Below, piece after piece: positions 44,316 through 53,866 of a DNA stretch of 64,000 nucleotides (the stretch's first letter is position 1; each line of letters opens with the position of its first letter). Source of the DNA: Desulfobacter sp. Its GTDB lineage: Bacteria; Desulfobacterota; Desulfobacteria; Desulfobacterales; Desulfobacteraceae. The stretch is from the NCBI GenBank assembly GCA_028768545.1, contig CP054838.1, positions 3,459,001 through 3,523,000 of the forward strand, written 5' to 3'. The translations under genes and the position numbers were made by a program. The notes beneath the pieces were generated by a model that saw only the letters and a list, made by a program, of their open reading frames with translations, made no database searches and was not told where the DNA came from.

Positions 44316-45719
44316 CTAATCGCTGTCAGGCTCGGTTTCCATCTTGTCCAGACGGTACCGAAAAGACCGCATGCTCAAGTTGAGGTATTCGGCTGCCTTT
44401 TTTTTGTTCCCGCCGGACAATTCCATGGCCTTTTCAAGATAGGCAGACTCAATACTGGCAAGGACTTCATCCAGATTTACCCCGCTTGCCACATCATCTA
44501 AATCAAACCGATTTCCCTTGATCCCTTCTATCCATCTTCTTTTTTTATGCATGGAAATGGTCAGGCTTTCGGGCAGAATAATATTGGTTGAAGAAAGCGC
44601 CACAGATCGTTCAATCAAATTTTCAAGTTCCCTGACATTGCCGGGAAAAGAATATTTATTTAAAAAATCAATGGCATAGGAGGAAAGCTTGACAATGTCT
44701 TTGCCCAGTTTTGTTGAGTATTTTTCAGCAAAATGGGCAGATAAAAGTTCAATATCCCCTTTTCTGTTTCTCAGGGGCGGAACCTTTATGGGGATCACAT
44801 TGAGGCGGAAAAAAAGATCTTCCCTGAAATTGCCCTCAATGACTTCCTGCTCCAATTTTTTATTGGTTGCAGATATGATCCTGACATCCACATCGATTTC
44901 CGCTGTACCGCCCACGGGTTTGAATCGGGTCTCCTGAACAGCCCTGAGCAATTTCACCTGGAGAAAGGTGGACAATTCACCAATTTCATCAAGAAAAATC
45001 GTGCCCTTGTTAGCCGCCTGAAACAATCCTTGTTTATCGCTGATCGCCCCGGTGAATGAGCCTTTGACATGGCCGAAAAATTCACTTTCCATAAGGGTGT
45101 CAGGAATCCCCCCGCAATTGACCACCACAAAGGGATTATCCCTGCGGTCGGAATTTTCATGGATGGCCCTGGCAATGAGTTCTTTGCCCGTGCCGCTCTC
45201 CCCTGTGATCAGAACATTGGTCTTGGTGGGCCCGATCTGACGGATCCGTGTGTAAATACCCTGCATGCCCGGGCTGTTGCCGATAATCTGGTTAAAATGA
45301 ACATGGGTTTTAAGCTCTGAAGACCGTCTTTCCTTTTCATGCTCAAGCGTTCTAAGTTCAAGGGCCTTGGCAATAGTCTGGCGCAATTCGTTATTGTCAA
45401 AAGGCTTGGGCACAAAATCATATGCCCCTTCGTTCATGGCTTCCACGGCAATTTCTGTGGTGGAATAGGCTGAAATCATGATAACAACGGTTTCAGTATT
45501 TTCCTTTTTAACGGCCCGGAGCACATCCAGTCCGGTGATATCACCCAGACGGATATCTGTGAGCACAAGGTCATAGGTCTTTTTTTGAATTTTTTTTAAG
45601 GCCTGGTTCCCGTTTTTGGCCAAAGAAACCTTATACCCCTGCTTGGAGAGCAGCATGTCCAAGAACTCACGCATGCTGATTTCATCGTCTACCACTAAAA
45701 TGCTGTGCTTGTGTTCCAT
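44316..45719 (-). CDS. pilR: Sigma-54-dependent response regulator, PilR-like
   Basis: A 467-residue NtrC-type activator from ATG 45719; an upstream frame opening at 45770 overlaps pyrC and is less likely. The receiver domain has VVDDE, the phospho-Asp in DLVLTDIRLGD and KPFDNNE. The AAA+ domain has GESGTGKELIARAIH, FFGHVKGSFTGA (GAFTGA-type sigma-54 loop with Ser), GTIFLDEIGEL and the arginine finger region. The C-terminal Fis-type HTH is SGGNKKKAAEYLNLSMRSFRYRLDK. The NLDEVLASIE linker and RSFRYRLDK end resemble PilR. No pilS kinase gene is next to it. It likely activates the sigma-54 promoter at pilA; that link is inferred. Confidence 0.8.
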   Translation of the reverse strand: MEHKHSILVVDDEISMREFLDMLLSKQGYKVSLAKNGNQALKKIQKKTYDLVLTDIRLGDITGLDVLRAVKKENTETVVIMISAYSTTEIAVEAMNEGAYDFVPKPFDNNELRQTIAKALELRTLEHEKERRSSELKTHVHFNQIIGNSPGMQGIYTRIRQIGPTKTNVLITGESGTGKELIARAIHENSDRRDNPFVVVNCGGIPDTLMESEFFGHVKGSFTGAISDKQGLFQAANKGTIFLDEIGELSTFLQVKLLRAVQETRFKPVGGTAEIDVDVRIISATNKKLEQEVIEGNFREDLFFRLNVIPIKVPPLRNRKGDIELLSAHFAEKYSTKLGKDIVKLSSYAIDFLNKYSFPGNVRELENLIERSVALSSTNIILPESLTISMHKKRRWIEGIKGNRFDLDDVASGVNLDEVLASIESAYLEKAMELSGGNKKKAAEYLNLSMRSFRYRLDKMETEPDSD

Positions 45720-45738
45720 GGTCCCCTTGTCCTGCACC

Positions 45739-47016
45739 CTAAATTTTTGAATGAACGATTCTGCCGTCAACCAGAGTCATCACCGCCTGCCCCCTGACCT
45801 TGAGGCCTGCAAACGGGGTGTTGCGGCTTTTGGAAATAAAGGTATCAGGATTGATGATAAGATCAGAGTCAAGGTCAATGAGGGTCAAATCGGCAGCATT
45901 TCCCGGTGTTATATCATTGCTAAGACCCATGAGCTGTGCCGGTGCCTTGGCCATTTTTTTTACCAGGGTGTTTAAAGAAAGATGGCCGTCCAAAACCAGT
46001 TTTAACGACAGGGGCAAGGCCGTTTCCAGTCCGATAATCCCAAAGGCGGCCCGGTCAAACTCCACATCTTTTTCATCTGCATTATGGGGGGCATGATCTG
46101 TGGCGATCATGTCAATTGTACCGTCCTTAAGCCCTTCTATGATGGCCTGTCTGTCCTTTTCAGACCGCAGGGGCGGATTCATCTTATAGTGAGTGTCATA
46201 TGGGGGGATATCCTGGTCAGTGAGTGTAAAATAATGGGGTGCGGTTTCACAGGTGACATTCACTCCCCGTTTTTTGGCCTGGCGTATGGCCTCAATGGAC
46301 TCTTGTGTGCTCATATGACAAAAATGAACTCTTGAGCCGGTGAGTTCGGCAAGGGCAATGTCCCTGCAGACCATGATGGATTCGGCAGCATTGGGGATTC
46401 CTTTGATGCCCAAAATGGTTGCAGGCAGTCCTTCATTCATGGCCCCCCCATTGACCAGATCCTTGTCTTCTGCATGAACAAGCACGGGAAGATCCATGCT
46501 TTTGCAGTATTCCAAGGCCCGTCTCATCAATTGGGCGTTTTTCACGGGCAGACCGTCATCGGTCACCGCCCGGATGCCGGCCTGCTTCATGTCAAAAATT
46601 TGGGCCAGATTGGTGCCGCAGGAGCCTTGTGAGATGGCGCCGGCCGGATAAACCTTGGCGGATTTCGCCCGTTTGCCCTGGCTGATGATAAAGGTGGTGA
46701 CCTGGCCGTTGTCATTGACAGGCTGGGTATTGGGCATGGAACACACCGCTGTGAATCCGCCTGCGGCTGCAGCACAAAGCCCGGACGCAACGGTTTCCTT
46801 ATACTCTTGTCCTGGTTCCCTTAAATGAACATGGACATCGATCAACCCGGGAACGGCAATCAATCCTTTTGCATCAATCACCTGGGTATCGGGTTCAATC
46901 GCATGGGAATCCGGGGTCAGGATCTGTTCAAAAAATCCATCTTTAATGAGAATATCCTTGGATTCATCCAAATTGCCCGGGTCCACTACCCTTGCCCCTT
47001 TAATCAGTATCTGCAT
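45739..47016 (-). CDS. pyrC: Dihydroorotase
   Basis: A 425-residue class I dihydroorotase of the amidohydrolase superfamily. Metal ligands and signatures are visible: IDVHVHLREPGQEYKET, the central lobe with VLVHAED, HFCHMST and the catalytic IATDHAPH. It closes carbamoyl-aspartate to dihydroorotate. AGGAGG lies 8 bases before ATG 47016, so this start is preferred over the upstream frame opening at 47070. It overlaps pyrB by 17 bases, the usual pyrB-pyrC pairing. Confidence 0.95.
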   Translation of the reverse strand: MQILIKGARVVDPGNLDESKDILIKDGFFEQILTPDSHAIEPDTQVIDAKGLIAVPGLIDVHVHLREPGQEYKETVASGLCAAAAGGFTAVCSMPNTQPVNDNGQVTTFIISQGKRAKSAKVYPAGAISQGSCGTNLAQIFDMKQAGIRAVTDDGLPVKNAQLMRRALEYCKSMDLPVLVHAEDKDLVNGGAMNEGLPATILGIKGIPNAAESIMVCRDIALAELTGSRVHFCHMSTQESIEAIRQAKKRGVNVTCETAPHYFTLTDQDIPPYDTHYKMNPPLRSEKDRQAIIEGLKDGTIDMIATDHAPHNADEKDVEFDRAAFGIIGLETALPLSLKLVLDGHLSLNTLVKKMAKAPAQLMGLSNDITPGNAADLTLIDLDSDLIINPDTFISKSRNTPFAGLKVRGQAVMTLVDGRIVHSKI

Positions 47017-47938
47017 GTCTGCTGCCTCCTGCCAAAAGATAGAACAGCGCCATACGCAATGCCACGCCATTGGTGACCTGGTCCAAAATCATTGAACAAT
47101 CTGAATCTGCAATATCACTTGAAATTTCAACCCCCCGGTTCATGGGCCCCGGGTGCATGACCATTACGTCCGGGCTTGCCAGCGCTATCCTTTTTTTGTT
47201 GAGCCCGTAAAGGCTTGCATATTCACGTTCGCTGGGAAAAAGCATATTTCCCTGGCGTTCTTTTTGAATTCTGAGCATCATGATGACATCGGCATCTTTG
47301 ACACAGGATTCCATGTTTTTTGCCACTGTGCAGCCCATGTTTTCGATGCCCATGGGGATCATGGTTTCAGGGGCGCAGACCCGGACATTGGCCCCCATTT
47401 TGGACAGGCCTACAATATCGGACCTGGCCACCCGGGAATGGGAAATATCCCCGACAATGGATATGTTAAGCCCTTTAAGACATCCTTTTTTTTCTTTTAT
47501 GCTCATCATGTCCAAAAGGGCCTGGGAAGGATGGGCATGGGTGCCGTCGCCTGCATTGATCACCGAACAATTTACCCGTTGGGAGACCTGAAAAGCAGCC
47601 CCTGATGAAGAATGCCGCATGACAATCACGTCCGGCTTCATGGCCTCAAGATTTTTGGCCGTGTCAATAAGGGTCTCTCCCTTGACAATGGAAGATGAGC
47701 TTTTTGCAATGGACACGGTATCTGCAGACAGCCGTTTTGCAGCCAGTTCAAAGGAAAGTTTTGTCCGGGTCGAGGGTTCTTGAAAAAACAATACAATGGT
47801 TTTACCCCTGAGGGTCGGTACTTTTTTGACAGGCCGTTCTGAAACCTCTTTCATCCCAAAGGCCGTATCCAGAATCATTGAAATCTGGTCTTGGCTTAAA
47901 CTGTGGATATCCAGAATATTTTTCTTTTCAAACCGCAT
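47000..47938 (-). CDS. pyrB: Aspartate carbamoyltransferase catalytic subunit
   Basis: A 312-residue enzyme with the carbamoyl-phosphate site FQEPSTRTKLSFELAAKRL, GDGTHAHPSQALLDM and the late HPGPMNRGVEIS. It joins aspartate to carbamoyl phosphate in pyrimidine synthesis. No pyrI regulatory subunit follows; the overlap with pyrC fits the class of ATCase that associates with dihydroorotase. It follows lepB by 10 bases. Confidence 0.96.
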   Translation of the reverse strand: MRFEKKNILDIHSLSQDQISMILDTAFGMKEVSERPVKKVPTLRGKTIVLFFQEPSTRTKLSFELAAKRLSADTVSIAKSSSSIVKGETLIDTAKNLEAMKPDVIVMRHSSSGAAFQVSQRVNCSVINAGDGTHAHPSQALLDMMSIKEKKGCLKGLNISIVGDISHSRVARSDIVGLSKMGANVRVCAPETMIPMGIENMGCTVAKNMESCVKDADVIMMLRIQKERQGNMLFPSEREYASLYGLNKKRIALASPDVMVMHPGPMNRGVEISSDIADSDCSMILDQVTNGVALRMALFYLLAGGSRHADTD

Positions 47939-47948
47939 AGCGTTGTCC

Positions 47949-48569
47949 TTAAAATAAAAGATTACCGATTCGGTTCCACCGGATTCCGAAACGATCCTTG
48001 TTCCAGGACCAATAAATCATAAAGGCCTCTCCTTTGACCTGGCGAAGATCAACAAATCCCCAAAACCTTGAATCGTGACTGTTGTCCCTGTTATCTCCCA
48101 TGACAAAGATCTTTTTGGGCGGTATGGTTATTTTTTTCATATTGTCCCGGGTGGTATACTGGCCCGGGATAATCCTGTCGTCTCGGTAGACCGCCCATGG
48201 CTGGTCAACAATACGCTTGTCATTGACGTAAAGCTGTTTGTCCACAATCTCAACCGTATCCCCTCCCACGGCAATCACCCGTTTAATATAATCTTTGGAC
48301 GGGTCTTCTGGATATTCAAAAACCACAATATCTTCTTTTTGGGGATTTTTGCCCAGGATCAGGGTTTTGCCATGGGTAAATGGAATTTTAACCCCGTAGA
48401 TGAATTTATTGACCAGGATCTGATCTCCGATCTGAAGGGTTTCAAGCATTGAGCCCGAGGGGATTTTAAAGGCCTGGACAATGAAAGTCCGAATAAATAA
48501 GGCAATGATAATAGCAATGACAATGGCCTCTATATTCTCACGCCAGACGTTCTTCTTTTTAGATTTCAT
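47949..48569 (-). CDS. lepB: Signal peptidase I
   Basis: A 206-residue type I signal peptidase. One N-terminal membrane helix (residues 12-32) leads to the catalytic Ser in PSGSMLETLQIGD. The catalytic Lys lies in DYIKRVIAVGGD, and box E in FVMGDNRDNSHDSRFWG. The active domain faces the periplasm and removes Sec signal peptides. It begins 18 bases after hcyS and precedes pyrB by 10 bases on one transcript. Confidence 0.95.
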   Translation of the reverse strand: MKSKKKNVWRENIEAIVIAIIIALFIRTFIVQAFKIPSGSMLETLQIGDQILVNKFIYGVKIPFTHGKTLILGKNPQKEDIVVFEYPEDPSKDYIKRVIAVGGDTVEIVDKQLYVNDKRIVDQPWAVYRDDRIIPGQYTTRDNMKKITIPPKKIFVMGDNRDNSHDSRFWGFVDLRQVKGEAFMIYWSWNKDRFGIRWNRIGNLLF

Positions 48570-48587
48570 CTTGATTTCTTTTCAATT

Positions 48588-49751
48588 TTAACAGAACAGG
48601 TGCTGGGGATGTCCGATAAAAAACCTGGACCGCTGGATTTCAAGTTTAAGTATATCTGCAATTTTTCTTGCCTTTACCATGGAGGAAAGCGGCACCGTTG
48701 GCACGGTTTTGCCCTTGACCATAATGGTTCCACTTTTTAGCTCATCATAGCTGACCTGGCCGTAGGATTTGGAAATCGCCCGGGGATAATCATACCCGTA
48801 ATCCACAATCTGTGTAAAAATTTCCTTGTCCGATACGGAGGTGAATTTTAAAATTTCTTCGTTTAATATGGGGATGGGGATGCCCACGCCCACAGAAAGG
48901 GAGACCCCGTATCCTCTAATGCTCTGGCCCACGAGCCAGTCCGGGGACATCTGTTTTAAATCGCCTGTCAGCGCCAATGTACCTGCCGCACTCAACGGGA
49001 CCCCGTTAAGTCCGCGCTCCACCTCTTTTTTATGCTGGGTACCGGTCCAGGTCACATACCCCTGGGCCCCGCCAAGAAAAATCCGGGTGCCCACACCAAT
49101 GGTTTTTAAATACGGGTCATTGAACAAGGGGCTGAGTTCACCTGAAGTAGAGTAATTGGCATTGCCCATATTGGATTTCAAAGTTCCCATATAGGTGTAC
49201 TTGACCCTGTCGGCCCGGTTAATTGCGCAATTATAGTTTTGGTAACAATTTCTGGGATTGCAGAGCATGGCATTGGGAAGATCTTTTAAGGTGACCATTT
49301 TCTCAATTTTTAAATTGGGATAACAGTCTGTACCGTAACTTTCGGCACGCAAATGAACTTCTTTGCCCGCCACAAGATCCTGGATCACATGCCCCCCCCC
49401 ATAGTTGAATTCCCCTGGGTGGTATTTGTTAAGCGGGTCGTTATCACAGGTCTGGGTGGCCCCAAGATAGCAGTCCACAGCCGCAATTCCAGAATAGGCC
49501 GGCACGTTGTTAAACCATGTTTTGGTGGTTCTGACCAAGGGGTTTGACTGGCCGATATTGATAAAGGCCCCGGAAGAACACATGGGTGCAAAGGTGCCTG
49601 TGGTCACCACATCGACTTTTTTTGCAGCTTCCACCACCCCTTGTTTTTGAGCAATGTCAATAATCTCTTCGGCGGTCACCACCACAGCCTCGCCCTTGGC
49701 AATTTTATCATTTATCTCTTGGTATGTTTTATTAACCTGATACTGGCTCAT
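48588..49751 (-). CDS. hcyS: Homocysteine biosynthesis protein, DUF39 / HcyS family
   Basis: A 387-residue DUF39 protein. It begins NKTYQEINDKIAKGEAVVVTAEE and carries the conserved CSSG (FAPMCSSGAF), PAYSGIAAVDCYLGATQ, NPRNCYQNYNCAINR and FLGGAQGYVTWTGTQH. In methanogens and sulfate reducers this family makes homocysteine from aspartate semialdehyde and sulfide, replacing the usual MetX/MetY steps. The partner ferredoxin/NIL-domain protein HcyF is not adjacent and not fused. It lies between the M23 peptidase and lepB, an uninformative context. Family assignment is firm; the pathway role is from family knowledge. Confidence 0.88.
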   Translation of the reverse strand: MSQYQVNKTYQEINDKIAKGEAVVVTAEEIIDIAQKQGVVEAAKKVDVVTTGTFAPMCSSGAFINIGQSNPLVRTTKTWFNNVPAYSGIAAVDCYLGATQTCDNDPLNKYHPGEFNYGGGHVIQDLVAGKEVHLRAESYGTDCYPNLKIEKMVTLKDLPNAMLCNPRNCYQNYNCAINRADRVKYTYMGTLKSNMGNANYSTSGELSPLFNDPYLKTIGVGTRIFLGGAQGYVTWTGTQHKKEVERGLNGVPLSAAGTLALTGDLKQMSPDWLVGQSIRGYGVSLSVGVGIPIPILNEEILKFTSVSDKEIFTQIVDYGYDYPRAISKSYGQVSYDELKSGTIMVKGKTVPTVPLSSMVKARKIADILKLEIQRSRFFIGHPQHLFC

Positions 49752-49777
49752 TTTGTGAATTATCCCGATTATAAATT

Positions 49778-51163
49778 CTAGTTGGCCTGGTTTTCCACAG
49801 CCGCTATTTTTGAGGTAATATTATGCTTGATCCAGGTGCTGTCCCACCATTCCAAAGGATTGACAAATACATTGTTTACAATCATGGAAAAATGAAGATG
49901 ATCCCCGCCTGCAAGGCCGGTAAGCCCGGTATTTCCGATAATATCCCCCTTGGACACCTCATCCCCCTCTTGTACCCGTATGTCACTTAAATGGGCATAA
50001 AGACTTGCAAGGCCAAATCCATGATCAATGATCACGGTATTGCCGAATATGCCCACATCCCGGGTCATGATCACTCTGCCCCCATTGGCTGCGGCCACCT
50101 TAGCATTTGAGGTTGAGGCAAGATCCACCCCCATGTGAACCGCCCGGTCAATTTCGCGGCCCCGGTGCTTGTAAATTCTTCGATCTGCAAATCCTGCACG
50201 GTTGGCAGCTGCCGCAAGGCGGACAAAGCGTCCCTCCCACATCAACTGGCCCACAGTATCTTGGGGAACGGCTAAAACCGTGTTTACATTTTTCTCTCTC
50301 AATACTTTATTGACGTATAAAAACTTGTTCAAAAGCGAGTGCTTGCCGGTTGAAAGGCTCTGCTCTTTTTCCGGTCCAATATCAATATCAGGCACTTTTC
50401 TTTCTAAAAAACGGTCAGAGATGTTGAGCACATCTGTTTTAAAATTTTTATCGCTGATGTAGTGGTGAAACCCTCGTTTGGAAACATTTCCAGCAGGATC
50501 TGTCGCCTTGACAAAAATACGGGTGCCAGGTCCCTGATGGTGGTCCAGGGCAAAAAAGGAGGCAAAGACCGCGGTATCTTTTACAATGCCTGGGTATCCT
50601 GGAAAAAAATGCTCGCCAACCATTACCCCGCTTTTTATATTCTCTTCGTTGATTCGGTAGAGGACAAGACCTGTTCCCCCCTTTGTCACATTATGCTGCT
50701 GGGATAAAACTCTTATCTGAGGCGGCTTTGTGTCTATGACCACCTGGCGTTCCTCGTAGAATTGATTTCCTTTGTTCCACCCGTGCCAGGAATAATCAAG
50801 AATAAGAATACGGATCACCGCGTCTCCATCATTCATACCGTACTTTCTTGATTCAACCGGTATTTTAAAGCTGTCTGTATTTTTTTTCATATCCGAAAAC
50901 AAGGATAAAATGGATGAAGGGGGATAGGTTTTGTCCAAAAGCACTTTTTCATTCCCATTTTGCATCAAAGAGACCATGACCCGCCTCAGCCCGATTCCCT
51001 GGTCCCTGACCGTCAGGTTCATTTCATATGATTTTTTAAGATAATTGGACGGCAGACTGATATCTGCCTGGGGAGCCTTTCCTTCATACTTGTAGAATAA
51101 CACCCATGCAAGGGGGACCATTACGGCCAGAAACACCAAAACAAAAACTGCTTTTTTCATCAA
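49778..51163 (-). CDS. M23 family metallopeptidase (LytM-type)
   Basis: A 461-residue envelope protein. One N-terminal membrane helix (residues 3-25) anchors a long beta-rich region of about 310 residues with Ig-like features (YEMNLTVRDQGIGLRRVMVSL, VVIDTKPPQIRVLS). The C-terminal LytM domain has the zinc ligands in VHMGVDLAST (His343, Asp347) and GGDHLHFSM (His422, His424). All four zinc-site residues are present, so it is probably an active peptidoglycan endopeptidase rather than an activator. It is the first gene of the run leading to hcyS, lepB and pyrBC. Confidence 0.88.
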   Translation of the reverse strand: MMKKAVFVLVFLAVMVPLAWVLFYKYEGKAPQADISLPSNYLKKSYEMNLTVRDQGIGLRRVMVSLMQNGNEKVLLDKTYPPSSILSLFSDMKKNTDSFKIPVESRKYGMNDGDAVIRILILDYSWHGWNKGNQFYEERQVVIDTKPPQIRVLSQQHNVTKGGTGLVLYRINEENIKSGVMVGEHFFPGYPGIVKDTAVFASFFALDHHQGPGTRIFVKATDPAGNVSKRGFHHYISDKNFKTDVLNISDRFLERKVPDIDIGPEKEQSLSTGKHSLLNKFLYVNKVLREKNVNTVLAVPQDTVGQLMWEGRFVRLAAAANRAGFADRRIYKHRGREIDRAVHMGVDLASTSNAKVAAANGGRVIMTRDVGIFGNTVIIDHGFGLASLYAHLSDIRVQEGDEVSKGDIIGNTGLTGLAGGDHLHFSMIVNNVFVNPLEWWDSTWIKHNITSKIAAVENQAN

Positions 51164-51350
51164 ATAGACCTATTTATTCAAGAGGTTAGAATACTGCAAA
51201 AACAAAATCAACATAAAATACCAGCAAAACCCGGACATATCAAGGAATTTTACCCTTCCAGGGAAAACCGGGTCAAAGGATTTCCCATCCCTGTCTTTTT
51301 CCATCCAGGCCAATCTATGAAATTTTTATCTGAGGCCATGGTTTAGATTC

Positions 51351-51377
51351 TTGACTTTTACCCGCCATAACTATAGT
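51351..51377 (+). promoter_or_regulatory. Candidate sigma-70 promoter for the kdsA operon
   Basis: TTGACT at 51351-51356 and TATAGT at 51372-51377 are separated by 15 bases, two short of ideal. They lie 38 bases upstream of the kdsA ATG in the 251-base gap to the divergent M23 gene. The short spacer lowers confidence. Confidence 0.4.
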
Positions 51378-51414
51378 TTTACCCCAACATGTCATCATTT
51401 TAAGGATATCTCAA

Positions 51415-52227
51415 ATGACCAATTTCTTTTTTAAATTAACCCAGCCCAAACCTTCAGTTTTTTTTCTGATTGCAGGTCCCTGTGTGATTGAAGATTACGA
51501 TACCAGTTTTAATATTGCCGCCCACCTCAAAGACCTAACCCAGGCGCTGGGAATTCCCTTTATTTTTAAAGCCTCGTTTGATAAAGCCAACCGGACATCT
51601 ATCCATTCCTTTCGAGGCCCGGGATTTGACAAAGGGCTTGAGATTTTAAAACAGATAAAAACACGATTGAATGTTCCGGTTATCTCAGATATTCATCTGC
51701 CGGATCAGGCTGAAAAAGCAGCCCAGGTGCTTGATGTGATCCAGATTCCGGCATTTTTATGCCGGCAGACAGATTTAATTGTTGCCGCCTGTGGTACAGG
51801 TAAACCTGTGTCCATTAAAAAGGGTCAGTTTTTATCCCCTTTTGAATGTAAAAACATCATTGCCAAAGCCAAGTCCACTGGTAACCATGATCTGGCCATT
51901 ACAGAACGGGGCTCAAGTTTTGGGTACAATAACCTTGTGGTGGATTTCAGATCCATTCACATACTCAGTGAAATGGGACTTCCCGTTATTTTTGACGCCA
52001 CCCACAGTGTTCAGCTGCCCGGCGGCGGCGGGAATGCCTCGGCAGGAGAAAGGCAATTTGTTCCGACCCTTTCCAAGGCAGCCATTGCCGCAGGCGCCCA
52101 CGGACTTTTTATGGAAACCCATCCAGACCCTGACAAGGCCCTTTGTGACGGACCCAACTCCATGCCCTTGGATGAAATGAAGCCTTTATTGACCACCCTG
52201 GCAGCCATTAAACGCGTTGTAAACTAA
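51415..52227 (+). CDS. kdsA: 3-deoxy-D-manno-octulosonate 8-phosphate synthase
   Basis: A 270-residue KDO8P synthase. [11 protein letters not shown] places Cys at residue 23, the metal-ligand Cys of the metal-dependent class instead of the Asn of the E. coli type. Other motifs are [55 protein letters not shown] and [12 protein letters not shown]. It condenses phosphoenolpyruvate with arabinose-5-phosphate for the lipopolysaccharide inner core. It heads the plus-strand kds-lpt-rpoN run, with kdsC 7 bases downstream. Confidence 0.96.
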   Translation: MTNFFFKLTQPKPSVFFLIAGPCVIEDYDTSFNIAAHLKDLTQALGIPFIFKASFDKANRTSIHSFRGPGFDKGLEILKQIKTRLNVPVISDIHLPDQAEKAAQVLDVIQIPAFLCRQTDLIVAACGTGKPVSIKKGQFLSPFECKNIIAKAKSTGNHDLAITERGSSFGYNNLVVDFRSIHILSEMGLPVIFDATHSVQLPGGGGNASAGERQFVPTLSKAAIAAGAHGLFMETHPDPDKALCDGPNSMPLDEMKPLLTTLAAIKRVVN

Positions 52228-52234
52228 AATAATC

Positions 52235-52750
52235 ATGAAGAAAAAACTTAAACGTATCTACCTTTTACTGCTGGATGTGGACGGGGTTTTGACCGACGGA
52301 AACATTACTTACACAGATTCCGGCGAGCAGATTAAAACCTTTAATTCCAAAGACGGATTAGGCCTTCGCTTGCTCATGGACGCCGGTGTAAATGTCGGTA
52401 TCGTGACCGGGAGAAGTTCTGGTGCCCTTTTGCACCGATGTAAAAATCTGGGCATTGATATGATCTTTGACGGCATTAAGGACAAGGCCAAGGCGTTTGA
52501 TGCCATTGTGAAAAAAACAGGAATTTGTGCTGATAACATTGCCTTTGTAGGGGATGATCTTATGGATCTTCCGGCCATGACCCGTGCAGGCGTCAGCTTT
52601 ACAGTGTCAGATGCTCCTTTGGAAATCAAACAACATGCAGACATCACAACCGACCTGCCCGGCGGGCACGGTGCCGTAAGGCAGGTGTGTGAATCCATTC
52701 TTAAGGCCAGGGGGGATTGGGAACATATGGTTTCTCAATTTTTGTCATGA
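52235..52750 (+). CDS. kdsC: 3-deoxy-D-manno-octulosonate 8-phosphate phosphatase
   Basis: A 171-residue HAD phosphatase of the KdsC type (C0, no cap). Motif I LLLDVDGVLTDG, motif II GIVTGRSSG, and motif III FVGDDLMDLPAM are all present, with the tail GGHGAVRQVCESIL that closes the neighbouring active site in the tetramer. It removes phosphate from KDO8P. It overlaps lptC by an ATGA. Confidence 0.95.
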   Translation: MKKKLKRIYLLLLDVDGVLTDGNITYTDSGEQIKTFNSKDGLGLRLLMDAGVNVGIVTGRSSGALLHRCKNLGIDMIFDGIKDKAKAFDAIVKKTGICADNIAFVGDDLMDLPAMTRAGVSFTVSDAPLEIKQHADITTDLPGGHGAVRQVCESILKARGDWEHMVSQFLS

Positions 52751-53325
52751 CAGGCTCAGGCAAAAAAAAATTCATCCTGCCTCTGGCCCTGATTTTGGGA
52801 GCCATTTTTATCGGGCTTGGGATCTTTTACTATGTCAATCATTTACTGACCACCCCCATCACCATTGAAAATATCAATGTGGATGCCAAGGCGGCATTAA
52901 AGCTTAATGTTCTTGAGCAGGTCTCCAAAAAGAACGGAATAACCGAATGGAAACTCAAGGCATCCTCTGCCACCTTGCTCAAAGACGAGCAAAAGGCAAT
53001 TCTCAAAGATGTGGATGTTACTTTTTACACCAAAGAAAAGACCATTGTCCACCTCACCGCAAACCAGGGCGTTTTGAACACCAAAACCCATGATTTAAGC
53101 TTTACCGAGAATGTAATCGTCCGTTATCAGGCCTACACTATGAAAAGTGAAACATTGCATTATGACAAAGAACCACATATAATACACACCGATTCAGGGG
53201 TGGTGATTGACGATGGCCAATCTGTTCTTGAAGCGGACGCCATGGTAACCAAACTCAATCAGAACCTAATCTTTTTAAAAGGACGTGTAAAAGGAAACTT
53301 CAGTGAAAAATTCGATCTACCATAA
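52747..53325 (+). CDS. lptC: LPS export protein LptC
   Basis: A 192-residue protein from ATG 52747, which overlaps the kdsC stop. An N-terminal membrane helix (residues 8-30) is followed by a periplasmic beta-jellyroll of the OstA/LptC type: INVDAKAALKL, ITEWKLKASSATL, TANQGVLNTKTHDLSFTENV and VIDDGQSVLEADAMV. LptC links the LptBFG exporter to LptA in the periplasmic bridge. lptF and lptG are not in the window. It overlaps lptA by 23 bases. Confidence 0.88.
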   Translation: MTGSGKKKFILPLALILGAIFIGLGIFYYVNHLLTTPITIENINVDAKAALKLNVLEQVSKKNGITEWKLKASSATLLKDEQKAILKDVDVTFYTKEKTIVHLTANQGVLNTKTHDLSFTENVIVRYQAYTMKSETLHYDKEPHIIHTDSGVVIDDGQSVLEADAMVTKLNQNLIFLKGRVKGNFSEKFDLP

Positions 53326-53866
53326 TCCTGGCCTCCCTGGTCTGATCATTTTAGTTTTATCCCTCTGGTTATTTGCTGCCCAGGCGTTTTGCGCCTCAAA
53401 TGACACAGCAATCTCAGATTCGAATCTTCATGTTGTTTCAGATGAAATGATTGCCGAACAAAACAACTCCATGGTGGAATTTATCGGAAATGTAAAGGCA
53501 ACAAGGGAAGACTCCATCCTTTTGGCGGATTCTGTAAAGGTTTTTTTTCATACCTCTGAGACCAAAGAAGAGGGACAAAGTAATGTTAAAAAAATTGTGG
53601 CCACCGGTAATGTGGAGTATACGGCGGGTGAGCGCAAGGCCTTTGCCGACAAGGCCGTATATACCACCGGAGATGAAATTTTAATACTTACGGGCAAAGC
53701 ACCCAAACTGATCACGGGTAAAAGCTATGTCACCGGAAAAAAAATTACCCTGTTCAGGCTTGAAGAACGGGTCATGGTAGAAAGCGACGGTCAAAAAAGA
53801 GTGCAGGCATTTTTTGATTCCCAGGACCAAAACCAGCCCACAGGCCAACTTAAAAAGAAGAATTAA
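53303..53866 (+). CDS. lptA: LPS transport periplasmic protein LptA
   Basis: A 187-residue exported protein starting at GTG 53303. A signal peptide ends near FAAQAFCAS, and an OstA domain follows with HVVSDEMIAEQNNSMVEFIGN, ATGNVEYTAGERKAFADKAVY and LTGKAPKLITGKSYVTGKKI. LptA oligomers form the bridge for LPS across the periplasm. It overlaps lptC by 23 bases and lptB by one base. Confidence 0.9.
   Translation: MKNSIYHNPGLPGLIILVLSLWLFAAQAFCASNDTAISDSNLHVVSDEMIAEQNNSMVEFIGNVKATREDSILLADSVKVFFHTSETKEEGQSNVKKIVATGNVEYTAGERKAFADKAVYTTGDEILILTGKAPKLITGKSYVTGKKITLFRLEERVMVESDGQKRVQAFFDSQDQNQPTGQLKKKN

Noticed and set aside
53303..53325. lptA start overlapping lptC by 23 bases as a possible misannotation
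   Set aside because: The GTG start gives a proper signal peptide, and overlaps of this size are normal in lpt operons.
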